Assembly: GCF_003116135.1 (NCBI RefSeq)
Contig: NZ_PDOA01000001.1
Coordinates: 186,001-250,000 of the forward strand
Origin: Teichococcus aestuarii
GTDB lineage: Bacteria; Pseudomonadota; Alphaproteobacteria; Acetobacterales; Acetobacteraceae
Reading direction: 5' to 3'
DNA length: 64,000 nucleotides
Shown: positions 39,749-51,502 of the stretch, piece after piece
Position numbering within the stretch: position 1 is the stretch's first letter
How the letters are laid out: every line of letters starts with the position of its first letter
The notes under the pieces: model-generated
The model's input: only the letters and a program-made list of their open reading frames with translations
Databases searched by the model: none
Told to the model about the DNA's origin: nothing
Translations under genes and position numbers: made by a program

Positions 39749-40075
39749 ATGGCCGCCGCACCCCGTGGCAGCACCGCCCGCGCGCCCCGCCGCGGCAAGG
39801 CCGCCGCGCCGCCGCGCCCCGGGCTGTGGCGGCGGCTGAAGGGCCTGCTGGGCGGCTTCTCCTGGCGCCGGTGGCTGGCGGTGTGGATCTGCGTGGCGGT
39901 GCTGCTGGTCGGCATCCCGCTGGCGCATGCCATGGTGGGCGATCTGGGCGCGCTGCTGCTGCTGACTGGCGTCGGCGGCTTCGCGCTCGGGCGCTCCACG
40001 GCGCCGCAGCGCGGCATGATGCGCGGCCAGGAGAAGGGCAGGGGCGCCGCGTCCGGCGCCCGCCGGGGCGCGTGA
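39749..40075 (+). CDS. Small hypothetical membrane protein
   Basis: A 108-residue protein I cannot name. The N-terminus is basic and low-complexity (ARAPRRGKAAAPPRPG). Two predicted transmembrane helices follow (WLAVWICVAVLLVGIPLAHAM and GALLLLTGVGGFALG), and the C-terminus is again basic and Gly/Arg-rich. The gene starts 10 bases after thyX on the same strand with only a weak ribosome site, so translation may depend on coupling. No motif suggests a function. Confidence 0.55.
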   Translation: MAAAPRGSTARAPRRGKAAAPPRPGLWRRLKGLLGGFSWRRWLAVWICVAVLLVGIPLAHAMVGDLGALLLLTGVGGFALGRSTAPQRGMMRGQEKGRGAASGARRGA

Positions 40076-40115
40076 GGACGGCCCGCAGGCCCTGGCTGCG
40101 GGGGAGGCATGGACG

Positions 40116-40331
40116 ATGTTCTGGGTGATTCTGCTGCTGGTGCTGCTGCTGGGCTTCCCGCTGATGATGGCGCTGGCGGCCATCTCCTTCGGGCTCTGGC
40201 TGGCCTGGGCGGTGCTGGCCCTGGCCTGGGCCGTCATCACCTTCGTGGTGCATGACGCGGCCACGGCGCTGCTCGTCGTGGCCGCCCTCTGGCTCGGCTA
40301 CCGGCTGGGGCGCCGCCGCCTCACTCCATGA
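40116..40331 (+). CDS. Small hypothetical membrane protein
   Basis: A 71-residue, almost wholly hydrophobic protein with two or three predicted transmembrane helices (VILLLVLLLGFPLMMALAAI, then LAWAVLALAWAVITFVV, then ALLVVAALWLGYRLG) and a basic C-terminal end RRRLTP. GGAGG lies eight bases before the ATG, a good ribosome site. It follows thyX and another small membrane gene, and its last 11 bases overlap the convergent apbC end. Function unknown. Confidence 0.6.
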   Translation: MFWVILLLVLLLGFPLMMALAAISFGLWLAWAVLALAWAVITFVVHDAATALLVVAALWLGYRLGRRRLTP

Positions 40332-41472
40332 CGATGCGCGGCCCCTTCGCCGCCTCGCCCAGCTTCCGCCGCAGCCGCTGCGCGATGGCGCGGTAGCGCC
40401 CCGCCTCCTCGCTCTCCGGCCGCGCCATGACGATCGGCGTGCCGGCATCGGCCAGTTCGCGGATCTCGAGCTTCAGCGGCAGCTCGCCCAGGAACTCCAC
40501 CCCCATCCGCTCCGCCTCGGCCCGCGCCCCGCCATGGCCGAAGATGTTGGCCGTGTGGCCGCAATTCGGGCAGCAGTAGTAGGACATGTTCTCGATCAGC
40601 CCGAGAACCGGCACCTTCACCTTCTCGAACATGCGCACGCCGCGCCGCGCGTCGATCAGCGCCACGTCCTGCGGGGTGGAGACGATGACGGCGCCGGCCA
40701 GCGGCACGCGCTGGCTGATGGTGAGCTGCGCGTCGCCGGTGCCGGGGGGCATGTCCACCACCATCACGTCGAGCGTGCCCCATTCCACCTGGCCCAGCAT
40801 CTGCTCCAGCGCACCCATCACCATCGGCCCGCGCCAGATCATCGGCGTCTCCTCCTCGACGAGGAAGCCGATGGACATGGCCTTCAGCCCCCAGCGGGAG
40901 AGCGGGATGATGCGCCCTCCCGTGGCGCGCGGCTTCTCCCGCGTGCCGAGCATCTGCGGCAGGGAGGGGCCGTAGATGTCGGCGTCCAGCAGCCCGACCT
41001 TCAGCCCGTCCGCGGCCAGGGCCACGGCGAGGTTGACGGCGGTGGTGGACTTGCCGACGCCGCCCTTGCCCGAAGCGACGGCGATGATGGAGGTCATCTC
41101 GGGCAGCAGCATCGGCCCCTGGCCCGGGGCGGGGCGGGTGGCGCGGGCGGTGCCCGGCGCCGGGGCGGCGCCATGCGCGTGGTCATGCCCGTGCGCGTGC
41201 GGGGTGGTTGGCGCGGGGATGTCGCGGTGCGCCGTCAGCACGCAGGTGGCGGAGAGCACGCCGGGCACGGCGGCCGCCGCGCGCTCGGCCGCCGCGCGCA
41301 GCGGCTCCAGCGCCCGGGCGCGCTCGCGCGGCACGGCGAGGGCGAACTGCACCATGCCGTCCCGCGCCGAAAGCCCCTGCAACATGCCGGAGGAAACAAC
41401 GTCCTGCCCGCTCTCCGGGTCCCGCAGCGTGGCGAGCGCCGCGCGCACGGCCTCCGACAGTGACTCCGACAT
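40321..41472 (-). CDS. apbC: Iron-sulfur cluster carrier protein ApbC/Mrp
   Basis: A 383-residue Mrp/NBP35-family P-loop ATPase that carries [4Fe-4S] clusters to target enzymes. An N-terminal MIP18-like (DUF59) domain covers about 1-85 and the ATPase domain about 125-380. Walker A is SGKGGVGKSTT (134-144), with DADIYGPSLPQML and VDMPPGTGDAQLT after it. The cluster cysteines are in MSYYCCPNCGH. The linker carries an alternating histidine run, HAHGHDHAH (92-100), which may bind metal. It converges on the small membrane gene and is divergent from hflK. Confidence 0.95.
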   Translation of the reverse strand: MSESLSEAVRAALATLRDPESGQDVVSSGMLQGLSARDGMVQFALAVPRERARALEPLRAAAERAAAAVPGVLSATCVLTAHRDIPAPTTPHAHGHDHAHGAAPAPGTARATRPAPGQGPMLLPEMTSIIAVASGKGGVGKSTTAVNLAVALAADGLKVGLLDADIYGPSLPQMLGTREKPRATGGRIIPLSRWGLKAMSIGFLVEEETPMIWRGPMVMGALEQMLGQVEWGTLDVMVVDMPPGTGDAQLTISQRVPLAGAVIVSTPQDVALIDARRGVRMFEKVKVPVLGLIENMSYYCCPNCGHTANIFGHGGARAEAERMGVEFLGELPLKLEIRELADAGTPIVMARPESEEAGRYRAIAQRLRRKLGEAAKGPRIVME

Positions 41473-41649
41473 CGCTTGAAAACCCCTTCATACCGGACAA
41501 TATCGGCCCCGCCCTCGCCGTGGCGTGATCCGCATGGATTGCGCCTTGGCCCGGACAGGGCGACATATGGTCCGGCCCTGTCGCGCATGCACCGTCTGTG
41601 CGCAAGCGTCTGTGGCCGGGAGCACACGTAACGGGAGAGCAGCCAGCCT

Positions 41650-42861
41650 ATGCCCTGGAACAGTAGCGGCGGATCCGGCCAAGGAGGCAGCCCTTGGGGC
41701 AATCCACGCCCCGGTGGACCTTGGGGACAACCGCCACAGGGCGGCGGCGGCGGGCGCAGTCCCGGCGGCGGCCCTGATCTCGACGAGGCCATCCGCCAAG
41801 CGCAGGACGCGCTGCGGCGCTTCCTGCCGGGTGGTGGCGGCACCGGCAAGTGGATCGGCATCGGCGCCGTGGTGCTGCTCGGCCTGTGGGCCGCCAGCGG
41901 CATCTACCGCGTGCAGCCGGACGAGCAGGGCGTGGTGATGCGCTTCGGCGCCTTCAACCGCACCACCATGCCGGGCCTGAACTACCGCCTGCCCTGGCCG
42001 GTGGAGAGCGTGACCACGCCGCGCGTGACGCGCATCAACCGCATCGATGTCGGCTTCCGGGCGTCCAGCGACGCGCCGCTGACCCGTCCCGTCCCCGCCC
42101 GGGACGTGATCGAGGAAAGCCTGATGCTGACCGGTGACGAGAACATCATCGACATCGACTTCGCGGTGTTCTGGCGCATCCGCGACGCGGGCGAGTACCT
42201 GTTCAACACCCGCAATCCCGAGCAGACCGTGAAGCTCGCGGCCGAGAGCGTGATGCGCGAGGTGGTGGGCCGCACCCCCATCCAGCCGGCGCTGACCGAG
42301 GCGCGTGCCGAGATCGAGCAGGCGGTGCGCACCGGCACCCAGTTCATCCTCGACCAGTACGGTTCGGGCATCGAGCTGGCGCAGATCCAGCTGCTGAAGG
42401 TGGAGCCGCCGGCCGAGGTGATCGACACCTTCCGCGACGTGCAGCGCGCCAACGCCGACCGCGAGCGCATGCGCAACGAGGCCGAGGCCTACCGCAACGA
42501 CATCATCCCCCGCGCCCGCGGCGAGGGCCAGCGGATGATCCAGGAGGCGGAAGGCTACAAGGAGAGCCAGGTCGCCCGCGCCCGCGGCGAGGCGTCGCGC
42601 TTCACCTCCATCCTCTCCGCCTACCAGGTGGCGCAGGACGTGACGATCCGCCGCCTCTACCTCGAGACGATGGAGGAGATCCTGCGGCGCAACCCGAAGA
42701 TCCTGGTGGATGACCGCCTGCAGGGGGTGGTGCCCTACCTGCCGCTGGATGGCGCGACGCAGCCCGCCGCCCCGCCGCGCGCCGCCGCCGCCGCCGCGCC
42801 GCCGGCCCCGCCCGCGGTGCTGAACCCGCCGCGCGCCAACGCGCAGGGAGGCGCCCGATGA
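41650..42861 (+). CDS. hflK: FtsH protease modulator HflK
   Basis: A 403-residue band-7/SPFH protein. A Gly/Pro/Gln-rich cytoplasmic N-terminus covers about 1-70, a transmembrane helix about 74-92 (WIGIGAVVLLGLWAASGIY), and the periplasmic SPFH domain follows (VQPDEQGVVMRFGAF; NYRLPWPVESV; DENIIDIDFAVFWRI). A long coiled coil (RERMRNEAEAYRNDIIPRARG) and an Ala/Pro-rich tail close the protein. HflK and HflC form a cage around the membrane protease FtsH and limit its action. The stop overlaps the hflC start (ATGA). Confidence 0.96.
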   Translation: MPWNSSGGSGQGGSPWGNPRPGGPWGQPPQGGGGGRSPGGGPDLDEAIRQAQDALRRFLPGGGGTGKWIGIGAVVLLGLWAASGIYRVQPDEQGVVMRFGAFNRTTMPGLNYRLPWPVESVTTPRVTRINRIDVGFRASSDAPLTRPVPARDVIEESLMLTGDENIIDIDFAVFWRIRDAGEYLFNTRNPEQTVKLAAESVMREVVGRTPIQPALTEARAEIEQAVRTGTQFILDQYGSGIELAQIQLLKVEPPAEVIDTFRDVQRANADRERMRNEAEAYRNDIIPRARGEGQRMIQEAEGYKESQVARARGEASRFTSILSAYQVAQDVTIRRLYLETMEEILRRNPKILVDDRLQGVVPYLPLDGATQPAAPPRAAAAAAPPAPPAVLNPPRANAQGGAR

Positions 42862-43841
42862 ACCGCATGCTGCTGCTGGGCGGCGTGGTGCTGGTGGGCA
42901 TCGCCACCGCCGCCTCCTCGCTGTTCACCGTGCACCAGACCGAGCAGGTGCTGGTGACGCAGTTCGGCGAGCCGATCCGGGTGATCAACGACCCAGGCCT
43001 GCACGCCAAGATCCCCTTCATCCAGACGGTCATCAGCTTCGACCGCCGGCTGCTCGACTACGACGCGCCGGGCGAGGAGGTGATCCTGAGCGACCAGCGC
43101 CGGCTGATCGTGGACAGCTTCACCCGCTTCCGCATCACCGACCCGCTGCTGTTCTTCCAGACGGTGGGCGCGCAGGAGGCGGGCATCCGTGCCCGGCTCT
43201 CCTCGGTGGTGGTCTCGGCGCTGCGCCGCGTGCTCGGCAACGAGCCGCTGCTGGCCGTGCTCTCCTCCGACCGCGCGCGGATCATGACGGAGATCAACCG
43301 CCAGGTGAACGAGGAGGCCCGCCGCTTCGGCGTGGCGGTGGAGGATGTGCGCATCCGCCGCGCCGACCTGCCGGAGGAGAACACCCAGGCCATCCTCAGC
43401 CGGATGCAGTCGGAGCGCGAGCGCGTGGCGCGCGAGGCGCGCGCCGAGGGCGCCGAGGTGGCGGCGCGCGTCCGCGCCGGGGCCGACCGCGAGCGGACCG
43501 TGATCCTGGCCGAGAGCCAGGCGCAGGCCGACACGCTGCGCGGCCAGGGCGAGCAGGAGGCGATCCGCATCTTCGCCGAGGCCTACCAGCGGGACCCGGA
43601 GTTCTTCGGCTTCTACCGCGCCATGCAGGCCTACCGGGAGGCCTTCTCCGAGGGCGAGACCCGGCTGGTGCTGACGCCGGATTCGGAGTTCTTCCGCTAT
43701 TTCCGGCAGAGCCGCCCGGGCCTTCCGGTGCCGGGCGTGCGCCCGACGCCAGGGGCCGAGGCGGAGCCGAACGGCGCCGCGGCTCAGGCCGCGCCGGCGC
43801 CCGCCAGCCCGGCGCCCGCCAACCCGGCACCGGCCAACTGA
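42858..43841 (+). CDS. hflC: FtsH protease modulator HflC
   Basis: A 327-residue partner of HflK with an N-terminal transmembrane segment (MLLLGGVVLVGIATAASSLF) and an SPFH domain: VHQTEQVLVTQFGEPI, GLHAKIPFIQTV and SFTRFRITDPLLFF. A helical coiled-coil region rich in Glu/Arg/Ala follows (RERVAREARAEGAEVAARV), then FYRAMQAYREAF typical of HflC. The C-terminus is a Pro/Ala-rich repeat-like tail (ASPAPANPAPAN). It overlaps hflK by four bases and is followed by the DUF2065 gene. Confidence 0.96.
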   Translation: MNRMLLLGGVVLVGIATAASSLFTVHQTEQVLVTQFGEPIRVINDPGLHAKIPFIQTVISFDRRLLDYDAPGEEVILSDQRRLIVDSFTRFRITDPLLFFQTVGAQEAGIRARLSSVVVSALRRVLGNEPLLAVLSSDRARIMTEINRQVNEEARRFGVAVEDVRIRRADLPEENTQAILSRMQSERERVAREARAEGAEVAARVRAGADRERTVILAESQAQADTLRGQGEQEAIRIFAEAYQRDPEFFGFYRAMQAYREAFSEGETRLVLTPDSEFFRYFRQSRPGLPVPGVRPTPGAEAEPNGAAAQAAPAPASPAPANPAPAN

Positions 43842-43854
43842 ACCGGATAGCGGC

Positions 43855-44049
43855 GTGACCGCCTTCCAGGTCCTGGCCGGCATGGCGGTGGTGCTGGCGC
43901 TGGAGGGGCTGCTCTACGCGGCCTTCCCCGGCGCCATGCGCCGCGCCCTGGCCACTCTCGCCCTGCAGCCGTCGGAGCGGCTTCGGCTGGTCGGGCTTGG
44001 CGTCGCCGTGGTGGCCGTGGTGGCGGCGACGCTGCTGGTACGCGCCTGA
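43855..44049 (+). CDS. DUF2065 (YjeT-like) small membrane protein
   Basis: A 64-residue protein with two transmembrane helices (FQVLAGMAVVLALEGLLYAAF and LRLVGLGVAVVAVVAATLLV). The central loop PGAMRRALATLALQP matches the DUF2065/YjeT family, which usually follows hflKC or sits near them. The start is GTG at 43855, 13 bases after hflC. Function is unknown; the conserved position suggests a role with HflKC-FtsH. A terminator follows. Confidence 0.85.
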   Translation: MTAFQVLAGMAVVLALEGLLYAAFPGAMRRALATLALQPSERLRLVGLGVAVVAVVAATLLVRA

Positions 44050-44080
44050 GGCGCGGGCCAATCTTTGTGACAGGAAGGCC

Positions 44081-44117
44081 CGCCCCGGTTGCAACCGCAG
44101 CCGGGGCGAAGCTTTTT
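44081..44117 (+). terminator. Terminator of the hflK-hflC-DUF2065 operon
   Basis: CGCCCCGG (44081-44088) pairs with CCGGGGCG (44101-44108), enclosing a 12-base loop that can itself form GGTT/AACC. AAGCTTTTT follows, with five T at 44113-44117. Confidence 0.85.
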
Positions 44118-44242
44118 GTAACAGCTTTTCCATCATGCTCGGGTCCGGCTGCCCTTCCGGCGCCGCCCGCGCCGCCCCATTCTCTCCCCCATGCCGGACC
44201 GATCCCCGTCCGGGTTCTGCTTGTCGCAAGCGAGGTTTGCCG

Positions 44243-45784
<1,542 letters not shown>

Positions 45785-45819
45785 GCCTGCTGCCCGACTG
45801 ACAGAAAGAAGAAGGGGGC

Positions 45820-45851
45820 CCGGGGGAATTCATTCCCCCGGCCTTTCTTTT
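45820..45851. terminator. Bidirectional terminator between degP and serB
   Basis: CCGGGGGAA and TTCCCCCGG form a 9-base-pair stem with loop TTCA (45820-45841). CCTTTCTTTT follows on the plus strand and a CTTCTTCTTTC tract on the minus strand. The stem is the same as that after gshB apart from one loop base. Confidence 0.88.
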
Positions 45852-45863
45852 ATGTGCGTCCCT

Positions 45864-46754
45864 TTACGAGACGAATTCTCCCGCGCGATACCCCTGCGCG
45901 AAGAGGAGGGCGCGCAGATCCGCATGATCGACCCGAACCCGCGCCGCCGCGGCGACCACCGGCTTGGCCCGGTAGGCCACGCCGAGGCCGGCCGCGCCGA
46001 GCATGGCGAGGTCGTTGGCGCCATCCCCCACGGCGATGCTGGCCGAGAGCGGCAGCCCCAGCTCGGCGCAGAGGCGCTTGAGGGTGGCGAGCTTGGCGTC
46101 GCGGTCGAAGATGGGCTCTGCGACGGTGCCGGTGAGGGCGCTGCCATCATCCTCCAGCACATTGGCGTGGTGGCTGGTGAAGCCGGCCTGGGCCGCCACC
46201 CGCCCGGTGAACCAGGTGAAGCCGCCGGAGGCGAGGGCGCAATGCGCGCCATGCGCCACCATGGTGCCGACCAGCTCGGCGGCGCCCGGCATCAGCCGGG
46301 TCTCCGCCCAGGTGGCCTCCAGCGCCGAGAGGGAGAGGCCCTTCAGCATCGCTACCCGCTCGCGCAGCGCGGCGGAGAAGTCGATCTCGCCATTCATGCT
46401 GCGGCGGGTGATCTCGGCCACGCGCTCCTTCAGCCCGGCATAGGCGGCCAGCTCGTCCAGCGTCTCGCTGGTGACGATGGTGCTGTCCATGTCGGCGATC
46501 AGCAGGCGCTTGCGCCGGCCCTCGGCGGGCTGAGCGATGCAGTCCACCGCCGCGCCCTCCAGCGCGGCGCGGGCGGCGGCGTCCGCCTGCTCCGGCGCGA
46601 GGCCGGCGAAGGGCAGGTCGAGCGCCTCGCCCTCGGCCAGCCATTCGGGGGTGGCGGCGTCGGCGCCGATATCGATGAGCGCGGAACGGATCCGCGCGGC
46701 GAGGGGCGCCTGCAGTTGGCCTGCGGGCGCGATCAGGGTGAGCACATGCTGCAT
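45864..46754 (-). CDS. serB: Phosphoserine phosphatase
   Basis: A 296-residue HAD-superfamily phosphatase, the last step of serine synthesis. HAD motif I is LLIADMDSTIV (nucleophile Asp and DxDST), then ETLDELAAYAG and the substrate loop RSMNGEIDFSAALRERVAML. Motif II is ALASGGFTWFTG, and motif IV VGDGANDLAML. The N-terminal ~85 residues form an ACT-like regulatory region. The ATG at 46754 was chosen over one at 46796, which would overlap the divergent miaA start. It lies 26 bases from miaA. Confidence 0.95.
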   Translation of the reverse strand: MQHVLTLIAPAGQLQAPLAARIRSALIDIGADAATPEWLAEGEALDLPFAGLAPEQADAAARAALEGAAVDCIAQPAEGRRKRLLIADMDSTIVTSETLDELAAYAGLKERVAEITRRSMNGEIDFSAALRERVAMLKGLSLSALEATWAETRLMPGAAELVGTMVAHGAHCALASGGFTWFTGRVAAQAGFTSHHANVLEDDGSALTGTVAEPIFDRDAKLATLKRLCAELGLPLSASIAVGDGANDLAMLGAAGLGVAYRAKPVVAAAARVRVDHADLRALLFAQGYRAGEFVS

Positions 46755-46780
46755 GGGGGGCGGACCATGCCCGTTGGCCG

Positions 46781-47812
46781 ATGACGGATCAACCATCTCC
46801 GCGTGAACCTCTGGAGCATGGCCCGCTGGCGCTGCTGGTGGCCGGCCCCACCGCCAGCGGCAAGTCGGCCCTGGCGCTGGGGCTGGCCGCGCGGCTCGGC
46901 GGCGTGGTGATCAACACCGACAGCATGCAGGTCTATGCGGGGCTGGCGGTACTGACGGCACAGCCCTCGGCGGCGGAACAGGCGGAGGCGCCGCACCGCC
47001 TCTATGGCGAGCGCGACCCGGCCGAGGCCGCGAGCGTGGCCTGGTGGCGGGAGCGGGCGCTGGCGGAGATGGCCGCGGCCCATGCGGCGGGGCGCCTGCC
47101 CATCCTGTGCGGCGGCACGGGGATGTATTTCCGCGCCCTGGCCGAGGGGCTGGTGGAGATCCCGTCCATCCCCGAGGCGGCACGGGAGGAGGCGCGCGGC
47201 CTGCTGGCGGCGGAGGGGCCGGCGGCGCTGCATGCCCGGCTCTCCCTGGCCGACCCGGAGACCGCCGCCCGGCTGCGCCCGACCGACAGCCAGCGCCTGG
47301 CCCGTGCCTTCGAGGTGTGGCGCGGCACCGGGCGCGGCCTCTCAACCTGGCTGGCGGAAGGCGGCACCGGCCCGGCGCGGCTGCCGGACGGCACGCCCTG
47401 GCGCCTCGCCGCGCTGCGGCTGGACCCGCCGCGCGAGGCGCTGCGCCAGGCCATCGGCCTGCGCTGGGAGGCGATGCTGCGCGCGGGCGCGGTGGAGGAG
47501 GTGCGCGCCCTGCTGGCGCGCGGCCTCGACCCCGCCCTGCCGGCGATGCGCGCGCATGGCGTGCCGGAACTGGCCGCCATGCTGGCCGGGCGCTGGGACC
47601 GGGCGGAGGCGGGGCGGCGCGCCTGCCTCGCCATCGGCCAGTACACCAAGCGCCAGGCCACCTGGTTCCGCCACCAGACGCTGGCCGCCCCGAGCGAGAC
47701 GCATACGATCCATGCGCGTGTCACGCATCTAGAGCAATTTTCGGAAAGAGAATTGGGGGAAATTTTCGCGTTTGTTTGTTCGCGCGTTGACGTGGCGCAC
47801 CGGGGCGCGTAG
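46781..47812 (+). CDS. miaA: tRNA dimethylallyltransferase
   Basis: A 343-residue enzyme that adds dimethylallyl to A37 of tRNAs reading UNN codons. P-loop VAGPTASGKSALALGLA lies near residue 20, DSMQVYAGLAVLTAQPSAAEQ is the substrate-binding loop, and GGTGMYFRALAEGL is conserved. The tRNA-binding RLRPTDSQRLARAFEVW and the C-terminal AIGQYTKRQATWFRHQ follow. About 30 extra residues at the C-terminus are encoded by AT-richer DNA that also carries the probable ilvB promoter. Confidence 0.96.
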   Translation: MTDQPSPREPLEHGPLALLVAGPTASGKSALALGLAARLGGVVINTDSMQVYAGLAVLTAQPSAAEQAEAPHRLYGERDPAEAASVAWWRERALAEMAAAHAAGRLPILCGGTGMYFRALAEGLVEIPSIPEAAREEARGLLAAEGPAALHARLSLADPETAARLRPTDSQRLARAFEVWRGTGRGLSTWLAEGGTGPARLPDGTPWRLAALRLDPPREALRQAIGLRWEAMLRAGAVEEVRALLARGLDPALPAMRAHGVPELAAMLAGRWDRAEAGRRACLAIGQYTKRQATWFRHQTLAAPSETHTIHARVTHLEQFSERELGEIFAFVCSRVDVAHRGA

Positions 47813-47815
47813 ATC
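47787..47815 (+). promoter_or_regulatory. Probable sigma-70 promoter of ilvB
   Basis: TTGACG (47787-47792) and TAGATC (47810-47815) are separated by 17 bases. The -35 lies inside the last codons of miaA and the -10 straddles its stop. Transcription would begin near 47822, leaving a leader of about 50 bases before ilvB. This is the best consensus promoter I found in the window. Confidence 0.7.
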
Positions 47816-47871
47816 GGGGGCCCGGGCGGAGAACGCGCCCGGCAAACAGCCACAGGAAAGCCAGAAGCATC

Positions 47872-49668
<1,797 letters not shown>

Positions 49669-49730
49669 GCGCCGGCACCCGCCCACAGCTTCCGCCTCCT
49701 CATCCCGACCGATCCTTCCCAGGACAGACC

Positions 49731-50255
49731 ATGCCTGACCCATCCGACATGACGCACCGCGCCGCGACCATTGCGGTGCTGGTGGAGAACGAGGCCGGCG
49801 TGCTGGCCCGCGTCATCGGCCTGTTTTCCGGCCGCGGCTACAACATCGACAGCCTGACCGTGGCGCCGGTGGACGCCGAGGGGCGCCTCTCGCGCATCAC
49901 CGTCGTCACCTCCGGCACGGAGATGGTGATCGAGCAGATCAAGGCGCAGCTCGACCGGCTGGTGCCCGTGCACAAGGTGGCCGACCTGACGCTGGAGGGG
50001 CCGCACCTCAACCGGGAGCTGGCGCTGATCAAGGTGGTGGGCAGCGGCTCCGCCCGGCAGGAGGCGCTGCGCCTGGCGGACGCCTTCCGCGCCCGCGTGG
50101 TGGACGCCACCACCGAGAGCTTCGTCTTCGAGATGACCGGCAATGCCGAGAAGCTCGATGCCTTCATCAACCTGATGCGGCCGATCGGGCTCGCCGAGGT
50201 CAGCCGCACCGGCGCGGTGGCCATCGCGCGGGGCACCGCCAGCCTGACCGTCTGA
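49731..50255 (+). CDS. ilvH: Acetolactate synthase, small (regulatory) subunit
   Basis: A 174-residue regulatory subunit. The N-terminal ACT domain (ATIAVLVENEAGVLARVIGLFSGRGYNIDSLTV, about 7-40, read in parts) binds valine for feedback inhibition. The second half is an ALS_ss_C domain (FRARVVDATTESFVFEMTGN; GLAEVSRTGAVAIARG). It activates IlvB. The start could also be ATG at 49749 (MTHRAATIA), which matches the family N-terminus more closely. It lies 62 bases after ilvB on the same strand. Confidence 0.95.
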   Translation: MPDPSDMTHRAATIAVLVENEAGVLARVIGLFSGRGYNIDSLTVAPVDAEGRLSRITVVTSGTEMVIEQIKAQLDRLVPVHKVADLTLEGPHLNRELALIKVVGSGSARQEALRLADAFRARVVDATTESFVFEMTGNAEKLDAFINLMRPIGLAEVSRTGAVAIARGTASLTV

Positions 50256-50261
50256 GCGCGG

Positions 50262-50280
50262 CCGGGGGGGGCTCCCCCGG
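50262..50280 (+). terminator. Short hairpin between ilvH and ilvC
   Basis: CCGGGGG pairs with CCCCCGG around a 5-base loop just after the ilvH stop. Without a T-tract it may only partly terminate or may protect the upstream mRNA. ilvC, 95 bases after ilvH, could be on the same transcript. Confidence 0.45.
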
Positions 50281-50326
50281 ACGAGGATGCGCGGCGGGGC
50301 AGGGGGCCCGGCCGTGGAGTGAGTGA

Positions 50327-51367
<1,041 letters not shown>

Positions 51368-51502
51368 ACCGGGACGGGGCGCCTCGGCACCCCTTTTCGT
51401 GCCTGCGGCTCATGGCGGCGTTTCCCGCCCGGCAACCGCGGGCGGCGCGGCCCGTTCCTGCCTCGCCCGGATGGATGGCACCGGGCGGCAAGGAACAGTG
51501 GC

